Shown here: positions 7,919 to 17,331 of the stretch, piece by piece
How the letters are laid out: the number at the start of each line of letters is the position of its first letter
Numbering within the stretch: position 1 is the first letter of the stretch
DNA from: Bacteroidota bacterium
Lineage (GTDB): Bacteria; Bacteroidota; Ignavibacteria; Ignavibacteriales; Melioribacteraceae
DNA: 64,000 bases
Direction of reading: 5' to 3'
NCBI GenBank assembly: GCA_018818065.1
Contig: JAHISV010000011.1
Span: forward strand, 186,001-250,000
The notes under the pieces: model-generated
Database searches by the model: none
The model's input: the letters and a program-made list of their open reading frames with translations, nothing else
Told to the model about the DNA's origin: nothing
Translations under genes and position numbers: made by a program

Positions 7919-10228
7919 TTAGTTTGTGATGTTATATTCTTTATTGTTACCAAGGTAATCACTCAGAATTATTTTTTTTAGCAAAGGTGTTGATGTATAA
8001 GCTGAAAAATCAAGTTCAGTATTATATCTGCCGGTGTCACTCTCTTTTTCCACGTATTTTACAATCTCTTTATTATCGATGATAAAATGTACTATGGCAA
8101 CTTTCTTTGTTGGTGAATCATCTTTGGTATTTAATACCATATTGAAAACGTTATTTCCCTTTCCGAAGATTTCTTTAAATTCTTGGCTTAACAGTTCGGG
8201 GGGATTTGTATCCAGAAAAACAGACCTTTCTATCTGAACGGAATTCCCGCTTCTATCAGATGCAACAATCGAAACTTTATTCACTCCCTCTTTCAGAATG
8301 ATTCCTGTACTGATCAGACTGTCTATTATTTTTATTTCATTGGAATTGACCCATATCTTTTCTGCATCAAAAACGCTTCCTGCAATTATAAGATCTTTGC
8401 TGTTAGTTCTTTCCGGGATGTTCTCGAGCTTAATAATTGGCGGCTCACTATCATATTCAATGTGAAGGCTGGTCTCAAGAATATAACCGGCGGGACTTAC
8501 TACCTTACATGAATATGATACATCTGAATTAGGAACCGTCAGGAATACATTGAATTCACCTGTACTATCTGCCATAGATCTAAATGTTGAAACAGAACTT
8601 GAAAAAGTTAAATTAGAGAGTGGTCTTGTTCGTCCTGTAAGAGATAGTTCACGCTGATTTGTAAAAATAACTCTATTAGAATTTTCGATAATTTCATTAT
8701 CAATCGAAAGAATTATAGCAGGGGAGAGTTCGCAAAAAACTTTTCGCGTTATGACTGATTTATTGTTGGAATTGTCAATTGCCTCAATGGTGATATTATT
8801 TACTCCCTCTGTAAGTTTTATTGCAGCAGAGAAGTAATCATCCGAACTTGTTGGAACTTGTTTGCCGGAAATTAAAACAGATATGTTCTTTTCGGTTTTC
8901 CCGTTTACATATATTGATGACTCTCTTGTGGCAGTCATATCAGCAGGTTCCGTAACAACAAGATAGGGTGAATAGTTATCTTCAATTATGCTGAACAATA
9001 GCGGATTGGAATATTTCCCAGGTAATCCTGCCTTACTAACGGAGGCAACGCTCCAATAGTATATTCCCGGTGAATAAGAGGCAACACTGAAAGTATTTGA
9101 AGTGATACCCTTATATTCATTTAGAATTTTATAACCGCTTGGGTCAGAAGCAACGCGTATACGATATTCCTTCGCCCCGGGAATAATTTTCCAATTGAAA
9201 GTGATATTCTCATTAAATATTTCCGATGCATCAAGTGGGGAAATTAAATCAGGGCTTCTCAATAAATTTTCAGGTGCAGAAGGAGGTGTATTATCCGCAA
9301 TCACTGTTCCCTGGTTAGATTTTATTGTTACAAATGATTCTTTTGATCCTACCTCAATTTCGCCATCATAATTCGCAATTTTGGTCTCTCCCTTTTTCTT
9401 CTCCATCCAAAAATATTTGGAGTTTACTTTTGTGGAGAGTCCCGGTATCTCAACTTTAAAATTCTCGTTTGGATTGCGGACAAGTTTGGCAAAGGCTTCA
9501 CCTTCAAGCAGAGTGACAGTTGATTTATTCCTCTCCTTTAATAGATCTATTCTCGATTTTTGGATTATAGCTTGTGAGTTTTCACTAAGGTTAAATCGGC
9601 TTAAATCATAGAAAGAAATCTCGCCGGAAGATAGATCCAGAGTTCTTGCTCTGTCTTTCTCAAAAAGCTCAGTATAAAGCTCAGCCTCTTTCCAGGTCTT
9701 ACTCGGCCGTTTTTTCTCAACATCGCCAATTCTTTGAGATAAGGTTGCATCGGCCATTTTGTCGCGCATAGCCCGTGCTTTTGATAAAGCTTCCATGGCA
9801 TATTGCAATGCAGTATCGGTCTTATTATTCGCGGCAGCCCAATTATTAAGAGTAATTGATTCCTGAGCAGCCAATAAATGTTGAAGCGAAGAGTCAAGTT
9901 CAACTTTTGCAAAAATTTCGGCTCCATTTTCCGTTGCTTCCGCAATTAACTGTTTCGTCTTTTGAAGATTATTTCTTGTGCCCAAAACCAGGGAACGAGG
10001 AATGATTAGCAGTGTGCCTTCCTTCAGATTTTCAATAGACCCGATATTATTAACTGCCAGGATTGATTCCCACAGATCAGGATTCCCCAGATATTTCCCG
10101 GATATTTCTCTAAGAGAAATATTTTTCGAATATCTGATTGTTTCGTCAGCAATATTTTGAGAGAAAAGATTTCCGCAAAAGAGCAGAAGTATTAGAAAAT
10201 TTAGCAATATGAATAATTTATATTTCAT
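7919..10228 (-). CDS. Secreted LysM-like / FecR-like / Ig-fold envelope protein
   Basis: 769 residues. A signal peptide (to NLFSQ) precedes a LysM-like segment (about residues 35-80: ISLREISGKYLGNPDLWESI...LKEGTLLIIP). Then comes a charged helical stretch of about 150 residues and a FecR-like beta segment (about residues 235-310; TLLEGEAF, then IEVGSKESFVTI). The rest is several fibronectin/Ig-like domains (APENLLRSPD...FNWKIIPGAKEYRIRVA and repeats of EGVNNITIEAIDNS). Such architecture points to a peptidoglycan-associated periplasmic or surface protein; the LysM-like part could bind cell wall. It sits 18 nt downstream of the sensor kinase gene and 12 nt before the PKD gene, so the three are very likely one transcript. 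Confidence 0.8.
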   Translation of the reverse strand: MKYKLFILLNFLILLLFCGNLFSQNIADETIRYSKNISLREISGKYLGNPDLWESILAVNNIGSIENLKEGTLLIIPRSLVLGTRNNLQKTKQLIAEATENGAEIFAKVELDSSLQHLLAAQESITLNNWAAANNKTDTALQYAMEALSKARAMRDKMADATLSQRIGDVEKKRPSKTWKEAELYTELFEKDRARTLDLSSGEISFYDLSRFNLSENSQAIIQKSRIDLLKERNKSTVTLLEGEAFAKLVRNPNENFKVEIPGLSTKVNSKYFWMEKKKGETKIANYDGEIEVGSKESFVTIKSNQGTVIADNTPPSAPENLLRSPDLISPLDASEIFNENITFNWKIIPGAKEYRIRVASDPSGYKILNEYKGITSNTFSVASYSPGIYYWSVASVSKAGLPGKYSNPLLFSIIEDNYSPYLVVTEPADMTATRESSIYVNGKTEKNISVLISGKQVPTSSDDYFSAAIKLTEGVNNITIEAIDNSNNKSVITRKVFCELSPAIILSIDNEIIENSNRVIFTNQRELSLTGRTRPLSNLTFSSSVSTFRSMADSTGEFNVFLTVPNSDVSYSCKVVSPAGYILETSLHIEYDSEPPIIKLENIPERTNSKDLIIAGSVFDAEKIWVNSNEIKIIDSLISTGIILKEGVNKVSIVASDRSGNSVQIERSVFLDTNPPELLSQEFKEIFGKGNNVFNMVLNTKDDSPTKKVAIVHFIIDNKEIVKYVEKESDTGRYNTELDFSAYTSTPLLKKIILSDYLGNNKEYNITN

Positions 10229-10246
10229 TGATAGAAGACAACCTTA

Positions 10247-12184
10247 TTAATCTGACTCACTAAATTGTGTTTCAGGAAATTCAACAATGAACTCAGCACC
10301 ATTACCAGGTTCACTATTTACATATATTTTGCCATTCATTAATTCGACCAATTTTTTTACGATAGATAAACCTAATCCGCTTGAGTGTTCACCACCCGTG
10401 GGTCGTGCAGATAATTTAGCAAACTTACCAAATAGTTTCTCTTTGTCCTTTTCGGTAAATCCCGGGCCTTCATCCTTAACGCTGCAATAAATAGTCTCGT
10501 TCATTTTATAGATTTTAGTAAATATTTTTTTATTCTGCGGCGAAAATTTAACAGCATTGGAAATGATATTTTCGAGTACCTGAGTAGTAAAGTTGGTATC
10601 AACATTTATCCAATACTCATCAGTCTCTGAGTGATTAATTAATTCAATATTCTTTTCTTTAGCGCGTTCCACATAAACGGGTACAACACCATCAAGAATG
10701 GATTTGAAATCAACAATACCGAACTCAAAGTTAATTTTTCCTTCCTCAATAGCATTAACATCCAAAAGACTTTTAATGATGGAGAACATCCGTTCAGATG
10801 AATCAACAATTGCATGCAGGAATTCTTCTCGCAGTTCTTTTGGCAGATCATCATCCTCAAGTATCATTTCCCCATAACCTTTTACGGTTACAAGCGGATT
10901 CTTTAAATCATGCGCCGCTATTCCGAGAAACTCATTTTTCTCTTTATTAAGATCAAGGACTTTTTTGTAGGCTTCCTGTAAATCCTTATTGCTCTGTTTT
11001 AATTTTTTGGTGCGGTCTTCCACTTTTATTTCGAGCGTTTTACTATAATCTTCCAATTCCTTGTTTTGTTTTTCAATTTTCTCAAAACTGGATTTTAGTG
11101 AGGACCCCATTGTTTCAAGTGAAGTACCCAGCAAACCTATGGAATCCTTTGCTTTGTAATCAACTTTAATAGCAAAATCTCCCTTCGCTATTCTTCTGGC
11201 AATTACACTCATTTTGTCGATTGGTTTGCTAATGTGCTTTGCAAATATTATCACGCCAATTAAGGCGGCAAGTAGACCTAAAATTATCCAATACCTTAAA
11301 ATCAAGAGCATTTCATCAACAATTGAGTAGGCATTATTCTCATCAATTACTGAAATAATTGCCCAATCCAGGTTCTCAGGAAATGCCACACACGACACAT
11401 ATCTTTCGCCGTCTTTTTCTTCGTAGCTATTGATGCCGGAAATTCTTGCTCCGCTATTTAAGAGGCTTATAATGTCGTTTAGGAGGGAAGTGTGAATCAA
11501 TTCTCTTTTCGAATCAAAAATAGTATTCCCGAATTTATCAATTATGTTGATCTCACCTGATTGATTAAAAGGATGAGACTGGATGCTTTCTCTAAACCCA
11601 TTCATATTTATTCTGGCAACAAGGTAAGTTTCTATTCCCGGATATAACTCAATTTTAAGTATTGCATCTGAATGCCATAGATCTAAAGCAGAATAATTGA
11701 CGGGTGTGGTGAGAGATATTTTATCCTGAATAGCTGATTCAAATAATTTTGAGTCAAAGCTGAATAGTTCTTCGTCATTAAGTGGAATAGCGCTATTTTT
11801 TATGAATATTGAATCCTTCCTTACTTCAACAGCATCAACGAAGTTTTTACCCTCATCAACCAGCACTTTTATGGATAAAATGTAATTTACATTTTCAATT
11901 CCAGCCAGTAAAAAAGATAATTTTTCTTGAGAATCGAGAAGATCATTCTCAAGCCCGTTTTTGAGGATCTTCATCGTCTCAAAAAGGGACTTATAGAAAT
12001 AATTCAGCTCATCAGATAATTGATTTGCTGTTGAAAGCAGTTCGCTGTTTGTGCTGCTCTTTAATTCTTCTTTTGCAATTGAAATAATATTGTTGGTAAC
12101 AAACAATGTTGGCACAATTGCAATAATTGAAGCAAAGAAGAAAAGCTTTTTCTGCCAGGAAATAGTATTAAAAAAATCCTTCAT
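10247..12184 (-). CDS. Membrane sensor histidine kinase with periplasmic Cache-like domain and HAMP
   Basis: 645 residues. A first membrane helix (about 14-35) precedes a periplasmic domain of about 260 residues with a Cache-like pattern (coiled start, then INIIDKFGNTIFDS and EKDGERYVSCVAFPENLDWAIISV). A second helix lies at about 290-315, then a HAMP domain, a long coiled coil, HisKA with acceptor His in AAHDLKNPL, and a complete HATPase (NAVKFSPQN, DEGPGF, SSGLGLSIVKKLVE). The kinase heads the operon with the FecR/LysM-like and PKD proteins. It is divergently transcribed from the LuxR-type regulator at 12304, the obvious candidate partner. It probably reports an envelope or small-molecule signal. 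Partnership is inferred from position only. Confidence 0.9.
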   Translation of the reverse strand: MKDFFNTISWQKKLFFFASIIAIVPTLFVTNNIISIAKEELKSSTNSELLSTANQLSDELNYFYKSLFETMKILKNGLENDLLDSQEKLSFLLAGIENVNYILSIKVLVDEGKNFVDAVEVRKDSIFIKNSAIPLNDEELFSFDSKLFESAIQDKISLTTPVNYSALDLWHSDAILKIELYPGIETYLVARINMNGFRESIQSHPFNQSGEINIIDKFGNTIFDSKRELIHTSLLNDIISLLNSGARISGINSYEEKDGERYVSCVAFPENLDWAIISVIDENNAYSIVDEMLLILRYWIILGLLAALIGVIIFAKHISKPIDKMSVIARRIAKGDFAIKVDYKAKDSIGLLGTSLETMGSSLKSSFEKIEKQNKELEDYSKTLEIKVEDRTKKLKQSNKDLQEAYKKVLDLNKEKNEFLGIAAHDLKNPLVTVKGYGEMILEDDDLPKELREEFLHAIVDSSERMFSIIKSLLDVNAIEEGKINFEFGIVDFKSILDGVVPVYVERAKEKNIELINHSETDEYWINVDTNFTTQVLENIISNAVKFSPQNKKIFTKIYKMNETIYCSVKDEGPGFTEKDKEKLFGKFAKLSARPTGGEHSSGLGLSIVKKLVELMNGKIYVNSEPGNGAEFIVEFPETQFSESD

Positions 12185-12303
12185 AAATCTCAGATTTTAG
12201 TTAAATTTTCTCTTTGAGGAGTGTATAATAAATAACTATTTTAAAGCTGTATTTAGTAACTTAAAATCCAATATACTACCATTCTTAACAAAAGAAAAAC
12301 AGA

Positions 12304-12936
12304 ATGTTTAACATAATAATTGTAGAAGACCATCCGATTTTTAAGGATGGATTAAAAAATTTACTAGAGAAGGAAATTGATTTTCAAGTGACAGATATTG
12401 TTTCTTCTACAGAAGAATTACTGAATAAACTAACCGAAAACAAGTATGATATTATCATCTCTGATGTTGATTTACCCGGCAGAAGCGGTATTGAAGTTTT
12501 ACCGGATATGAAGAAAATGCAGCCAAAAGTACCGGTTCTTATCCTTAGTATGCATTCGGAAGAGAATACCGGTTTTCGTGCTATCAAAGCCGGCGCGGAT
12601 TCCTATCTATCAAAGGAAGCGGATCCTTCCGAGATATTAAAAGCGGTTAGAACTCTGTTGACGGGCAGGAAGTATATTACAAGCAGGCTTGCTGAGAAAC
12701 TGGCTTTTCAGGTAAGCAGCAATTCTGATAAAAAACCTCATGAATTACTTTCGAACAGGGAATTCGAAGTAATGAGACTTATTGCACTCGGAAAAACCAT
12801 TAAAGAGATTGGTGATATCCTTTCGCTAAGCATTAACACGGTGAATACTTACAGAAACAGAATCTTTCAAAAAATGTCTGTGTCAAGTAATATTGATCTT
12901 GCACACTATGTTTTTGAAAATGATCTCTTCGATTAG
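12304..12936 (+). CDS. NarL/LuxR-family response regulator
   Basis: 210 residues. The receiver domain has the acidic pair E8/D9, phospho-acceptor D54 (IISDVDLPG), a Ser in LILSMHS and the conserved Lys in SYLSKEAD. A linker leads to a LuxR-type helix-turn-helix (LSNREFEVMRLIALGKTIKEI...LSINTVNTYRNRIFQKM). All signalling residues are intact. It is divergent from the sensor kinase/FecR/PKD operon across a 119-bp intergenic region, so it may control that region. It is convergent with trpA, with only 2 bp between the stop codons. Confidence 0.92.
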   Translation: MFNIIIVEDHPIFKDGLKNLLEKEIDFQVTDIVSSTEELLNKLTENKYDIIISDVDLPGRSGIEVLPDMKKMQPKVPVLILSMHSEENTGFRAIKAGADSYLSKEADPSEILKAVRTLLTGRKYITSRLAEKLAFQVSSNSDKKPHELLSNREFEVMRLIALGKTIKEIGDILSLSINTVNTYRNRIFQKMSVSSNIDLAHYVFENDLFD

Positions 12937-12938
12937 AC

Positions 12939-13718
12939 TTAACATGCACTCTTTAAGTTAGCAATTAATTCAAAAGTAGTTTTATTTGATTTATCCTTCT
13001 GCAAAGATTTAATGATAGCGCTGCCAACAATAACACCGTCGCAAAATGGCGAAAAGCGTTTAACGTCATCACCGTTTGAAATCCCGAATCCAATCATCAT
13101 TTTGTTTCTTTTAACGGCTTCGTAAGTCCTCTTAAGATTTGCCATTGTATCATCAGAAAACCTGCTTCTCACACCTGTTGTGCCAACAACACTTACACAA
13201 TATATAAATCCCTGGCTGGCTTCATCAATTCTTCCAATTCTCTCTTTGGAAGAAGTTGGAGTGGTTAACAGGGTTACATCAATACCATCGAATCTGTTAT
13301 CAATAAGCTTAACGTGCTCTTCAAGAGGCAAATCAGGAATTATTAAACCGTCAACACTACGTTCTCTAGCCTCCGATATAAATTTTTCAACTCCCATTTT
13401 AATTATTGGATTGAGATAACCCATAAGAATTATCGGGTTTGGAAACCGCTTTTTTATTTCCTTAGCATATACCAGAGTTTGATGCAGATTAATACCATTT
13501 TTTAAGGCGGCATACGATGATTCCTGAATAACGGGGCCGTCAGCCAGTGGATCACTAAAAGGAACTCCAAGTTCAATTATATCAGCTCCCGCTTCAATAG
13601 CACCGCAGGCCAGATCAACAAAGGAGTCTTTATGAGGATAACCGGCTGTTAAGTAGACTGCCAGAGCTTTCTTACCGTTTTCATTTTCTCTTTCAATAGT
13701 CTCGCGGATATATGACAT
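12939..13718 (-). CDS. trpA: Tryptophan synthase alpha subunit
   Basis: 259 residues, the usual length. It cleaves indole-3-glycerol phosphate to indole and glyceraldehyde 3-phosphate in the alpha2beta2 complex. Catalytic Glu and Asp are in IIELGVPFSDPLADGPVIQ; phosphate-binding glycines appear in GFGISNGDDV and GVIVGSAI. It is the last gene of the trp operon. Its ATG shares one base with the trpB stop (TAATG), which implies translational coupling and matched subunit synthesis. Confidence 0.98.
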   Translation of the reverse strand: MSYIRETIERENENGKKALAVYLTAGYPHKDSFVDLACGAIEAGADIIELGVPFSDPLADGPVIQESSYAALKNGINLHQTLVYAKEIKKRFPNPIILMGYLNPIIKMGVEKFISEARERSVDGLIIPDLPLEEHVKLIDNRFDGIDVTLLTTPTSSKERIGRIDEASQGFIYCVSVVGTTGVRSRFSDDTMANLKRTYEAVKRNKMMIGFGISNGDDVKRFSPFCDGVIVGSAIIKSLQKDKSNKTTFELIANLKSAC

Positions 13719-14911
13719 TATTCAATTCCAAATTTATTCATGATAGTATTCAGATCTTTATCACCTCTGCCGCTGATGTTTACAATAACTATTTCATCCT
13801 TCTTTGTGGCAGGCATCAGGTACTCCAGGTAAGCAACAGCATGAGCTGATTCGAGAGCAGGTAGTATACCTTCGTATTCGGATAATGTCTTGGTAGCCTT
13901 TAAAGCCTCGTCATCTGTAACCGCTTTATATTCAGCACGTTTTAGGTCTTTCAGTAAAGAATGTTCCGGACCAACACCAGGGTAATCCAAGCCTGCGCTA
14001 ATTGAGTGAACATCAGCAACCTGTCCATTTTCATCCTGCAGAAGGTAAGTACTCATACCATGCAAAATGCCTTCTTCGCCAAGGGTTAATGTTGCACTAT
14101 GCATATTTGTGTCAATACCGTATCCACCGGCTTCTACGCCAATTAATTTTACAGATTCATCTTCGATGAATGGATAGAATATTCCCATCGCATTAGATCC
14201 ACCGCCGACGCATGCCACTATATAATCTGGCAGTTTATTCTCTTTTCGCAAAATTTGTTCTTTGGTTTCAATCCCGATGATTGACTGAAAATCGCGCACC
14301 ATCATGGGGTAGGGATGCGGGCCCATCACTGACCCAATTATATAATGAGTGTCATTCACATTTGCAACCCAATCACGTATCGCTTCGTTGGTAGCATCTT
14401 TAAGGGTTTTACTGCCAGATTGAACTTCTACGACTTTTGCACCTAACATGTGCATGCGAAAGACATTTAAGCGCTGACGTTGAGCGTCTACCGCGCCCAT
14501 GAAAACGACACATTCCAAACCAAACTTTGCGCATACTGTTGCGGTTGCAACTCCGTGTTGCCCGGCGCCAGTCTCGGCAATTATTCGTTTTTTGCCCAGC
14601 CTAATGGCAAGTAGAATTTGTCCGAGTGTGTTATTCAGTTTATGAGATCCTGTATGTGCCAGGTCTTCACGCTTCAAATAGATCTTAGCCTTACCGTATA
14701 GCTTTGTTAACCTGTCAGAATATGTAAGTGGAGTTGGTCTGTTATTATAATCTGTTTGTAGCTCGTGTAATTCAGACAAAAACTCCGGATCATTTTTGTA
14801 TTTTTCGTAAGCATTTTCAAGTTCATATAAGGCAGTCATCAAAGTTTCCGGGACATATTTGCCTCCGTACTTACCGAATCTTCCTTCTTCGTTAGGGTAG
14901 TTATATTTCAT
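13718..14911 (-). CDS. trpB: Tryptophan synthase beta subunit
   Basis: 397 residues, TrpB1 type. A PLP enzyme that condenses indole with serine. The PLP lysine is in [13 protein letters not shown], the phosphate-binding loop is VGGGSNAMG, and the catalytic Glu is within AETGAGQHG. It starts in an ATGA overlap with the aroF stop and is followed directly by trpA. Aspartate/threonine-type monovalent cation and communication segments look normal; nothing is missing. Confidence 0.98.
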   Translation of the reverse strand: MKYNYPNEEGRFGKYGGKYVPETLMTALYELENAYEKYKNDPEFLSELHELQTDYNNRPTPLTYSDRLTKLYGKAKIYLKREDLAHTGSHKLNNTLGQILLAIRLGKKRIIAETGAGQHGVATATVCAKFGLECVVFMGAVDAQRQRLNVFRMHMLGAKVVEVQSGSKTLKDATNEAIRDWVANVNDTHYIIGSVMGPHPYPMMVRDFQSIIGIETKEQILRKENKLPDYIVACVGGGSNAMGIFYPFIEDESVKLIGVEAGGYGIDTNMHSATLTLGEEGILHGMSTYLLQDENGQVADVHSISAGLDYPGVGPEHSLLKDLKRAEYKAVTDDEALKATKTLSEYEGILPALESAHAVAYLEYLMPATKKDEIVIVNISGRGDKDLNTIMNKFGIE

Positions 14912-15939
14912 TTCTTTTTATCCAGCAATAATTTTTTATCAACAATAGGTGCTAACTGTTTTAATTTAACAAGTAACTCGCCGAACTGTTTGGGTGTAAG
15001 AGATTGATAGCCATCTGAAAACGCTTCTTCAGGATTTTGGTGAACTTCAATCATAAGTCCATCTGCACCAGCAGCGACAGAAGCCATAGCCATAGCGGGC
15101 ACTTTATCCCAGATGCCAACCCCGTGCGAAGGGTCAACTATTATAGGCAAGTGAGAATGCTTCTTAATAACGGGTACCGAATTCAAATCTAGGGTATTCC
15201 GTGTCGAAGTTTCAAAAGTACGAATGCCACGTTCGCATAATATTATGTTCATGTTACCTGTAGATGCTATGTATTCAGCGCTAAGTAACAGATCCTCGAC
15301 AGTTGCTGCCATGCCGCGTTTAAGAAGAATTGGTTTACCTGTTGCACCGGCTTCTTCAAGAAGTGTGAAGTTCTGCATATTACGCGCGCCAATCTGCAAC
15401 ACATCTGCAACTTCAACAATAGCCTCCAGGGTACGAGGATTTAAAACCTCAGTTACAATTTTTAGTCCGAACTCTTTTCTAACTTCCTGAAGAATATCTA
15501 ATCCTTTCTCTTTCATACCCTGAAAGGCATAAGGAGATGAGCGGGGTTTATATGCCCCTCCACGCAGGAATGTCAGTCCCATTTCTTTCAATTGACCGGC
15601 TATATCAAAAAGTTCGCCTCTACCTTCAACTGAACATGGACCTGCGATTATTGTAAGTTCATCACCACCAATTTTTTCACCATCAATATCAATTATTGTG
15701 TCCTCATTCTTCATCATGCGGCTAACTAATTTGTACTTCTTGGTTACCCTTACAACGTCTTCAACAGCCTTAAGTAAAAGGAAATCTTCCTTCTTCAAAA
15801 GATCTGTAGGCCCTGTAATTCCAATAGCCAGCTGTGACTTACCAGGAATTTCGTGTGGAGTACAATTCAGCGAGATAATCTTATTTTTAACTCTCTCGAT
15901 ATCTTCTCTATTTGTTTCTAACCGCATTAATATCAGCAT
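14908..15939 (-). CDS. aroF: DAHP synthase (Thermotoga-type, with N-terminal regulatory domain)
   Basis: 343 residues. It catalyses the first step of the shikimate pathway (phosphoenolpyruvate plus erythrose 4-phosphate). A ferredoxin-like regulatory domain of about 65 residues ([18 protein letters not shown]... [16 protein letters not shown]) precedes the barrel. Barrel motifs are [35 protein letters not shown] and DPSHGVG. The layout matches the Thermotoga maritima enzyme, in which the N-terminal domain mediates aromatic amino-acid inhibition. The gene lies inside the trp operon, 2 nt after trpF and overlapping trpB by 4 nt, so entry into the aromatic pathway shares the tryptophan control signal. 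Start chosen at 15939 because the N-terminus aligns with the family. Confidence 0.95.
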   Translation of the reverse strand: MLILMRLETNREDIERVKNKIISLNCTPHEIPGKSQLAIGITGPTDLLKKEDFLLLKAVEDVVRVTKKYKLVSRMMKNEDTIIDIDGEKIGGDELTIIAGPCSVEGRGELFDIAGQLKEMGLTFLRGGAYKPRSSPYAFQGMKEKGLDILQEVRKEFGLKIVTEVLNPRTLEAIVEVADVLQIGARNMQNFTLLEEAGATGKPILLKRGMAATVEDLLLSAEYIASTGNMNIILCERGIRTFETSTRNTLDLNSVPVIKKHSHLPIIVDPSHGVGIWDKVPAMAMASVAAGADGLMIEVHQNPEEAFSDGYQSLTPKQFGELLVKLKQLAPIVDKKLLLDKKK

Positions 15940-15941
15940 TA

Positions 15942-16547
15942 CTATAATCCTTTCGCTATTCTTAAAAATTCTTTCAATTTGTCATGGTCTTTTTTCCCCG
16001 GATAATCTTCAACGGATGATGCAACATCAACAGCCTGAGGATTAATTTGTTTTTTTATTTCTTCAATATTGTCAACAGATACTCCTCCGGCAATTATCAC
16101 ATTATTCATGACTTTTTTGGGGATTAATTTCCAGTCGAAGATAGTGCCTGTTCCGCCGTACTCATGATTGGTTTTTGAATCAAGGAGAAAAGTGCATTCC
16201 TTGTAGTTATCCAACAAAGAAAAATCAAATTGGTCATGAATGCGAAAAGCTTTTATTGAGGGATGAGTTACTTTATCGCAATAAAAAGGGGATTCATCAC
16301 CGTGAATCTGTACCGCGTTCAAGCCTAGCTGACTAGCAAGAACATTAACCTTAGTGTAATATTCATTAACAAAGACACCAACCTTCATTACAAAGAAGGG
16401 GAGTTTTTGGATAATCTCTGCTACATCGTTGTAACCAATAAATCTTTTACTGTTTTGATAAAGAATAAAACCCAATGCATCAGCACCATTATCCAGGGCT
16501 ACTTTTGCATCATCATAATTGGTTATACCACATATTTTAACTTTCAT
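15942..16547 (-). CDS. trpF: Phosphoribosylanthranilate isomerase
   Basis: 201 residues, normal for the family. It performs the Amadori rearrangement of N-(5-phosphoribosyl)anthranilate. The catalytic Cys is in MKVKICGITN and the catalytic Asp lies in the TFLLDSKT region; phosphate binding is seen in IIAGGVSVDNI. It overlaps the 3' end of trpC by 11 nt, so the pair is probably translationally coupled. TrpC and TrpF are separate here, not fused as in enteric bacteria. Confidence 0.96.
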   Translation of the reverse strand: MKVKICGITNYDDAKVALDNGADALGFILYQNSKRFIGYNDVAEIIQKLPFFVMKVGVFVNEYYTKVNVLASQLGLNAVQIHGDESPFYCDKVTHPSIKAFRIHDQFDFSLLDNYKECTFLLDSKTNHEYGGTGTIFDWKLIPKKVMNNVIIAGGVSVDNIEEIKKQINPQAVDVASSVEDYPGKKDHDKLKEFLRIAKGL

Positions 16548-17331
16548 GATAGCACCATTCCTTAAGTTCTTTTAGGGAGTCTGAAATATTATTTGATCTC
16601 ATGAGATGCTCACCAACCAGGATGCCGTCGGATCTGGAATCCTTTAGTTGTTTAATATCATCCATGGAAGAAATACCGCTTTCTGAAACAACAAGTACAT
16701 AATCCGGCAGTTGTTCAGCGATCTTTATTGTTGTGTTTAAGTTAACAGAAAAATCGGCAAGGTTCCGATTATTTATGCCAATAATTTTGTTTGATTCAAA
16801 TTTGATTTTATCCAGCTGTTCTTCAGAATGTAATTCCAATAGAATTTCCAAATCATGTTCTTTTGCAGCGTGGGTCAGTTCTGCAATTTGTGATGAGGAT
16901 AAAACTTCAGCAATTAACAAAATAGCGTCAGCGCCATTTGATTTTGCTTCGAAAACCTGATATTCATCAATGATAAAATCTTTTCGCAATAACGGTACAG
17001 ATTTTATCGCTGCTATTTCATGCAAATACTCAATGGAACCCTGAAAGAAGTTTACATCCGTCAGGACAGATATAGCATCTACTTCATTATTCATATAAAC
17101 ATCAGCAATTTTCATGTGATTGAAATCTTCCAGTATAACACCCTTGGATGGGCTGGCTTTTTTGATTTCGGCAATAATCGAAATTGCCTGTTTTTTCATT
17201 AACCCGGTTTCCAGGCTGAAGCGTTTTGTATTAAAAAACTCCGAGTCCTTAAAACGATTGTAGGAAAAGTCACGCCTAAGTTTCTTTATTTCGTCTTTTT
17301 TCACTTCAATTATTTGGCTGAGAATATTCAA
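16537..17331 (-). CDS. trpC: Indole-3-glycerol phosphate synthase
   Basis: 264 residues. It closes the indole ring from CdRP. Motifs include IIAEIKKASPSKGVI (catalytic Lys), LRKDFIIDEYQ, DAILLIAEVL, GINNRNL and VSESGI. The start is TTG: the codon overlaps the trpD stop (TTGA) and is preceded 6 nt upstream by GAGGG. The N-terminus MNILSQIIEVKKDEI is typical, so the rare start is believable rather than a missed ATG. Confidence 0.96.
   Translation of the reverse strand: MNILSQIIEVKKDEIKKLRRDFSYNRFKDSEFFNTKRFSLETGLMKKQAISIIAEIKKASPSKGVILEDFNHMKIADVYMNNEVDAISVLTDVNFFQGSIEYLHEIAAIKSVPLLRKDFIIDEYQVFEAKSNGADAILLIAEVLSSSQIAELTHAAKEHDLEILLELHSEEQLDKIKFESNKIIGINNRNLADFSVNLNTTIKIAEQLPDYVLVVSESGISSMDDIKQLKDSRSDGILVGEHLMRSNNISDSLKELKEWCYHES

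Noticed and set aside
9601-9945. A 114-codon frame inside the LysM/FecR-like gene
   Set aside because: It is nested in another frame on the same strand in a gene with a coherent domain layout, without its own ribosome binding site.
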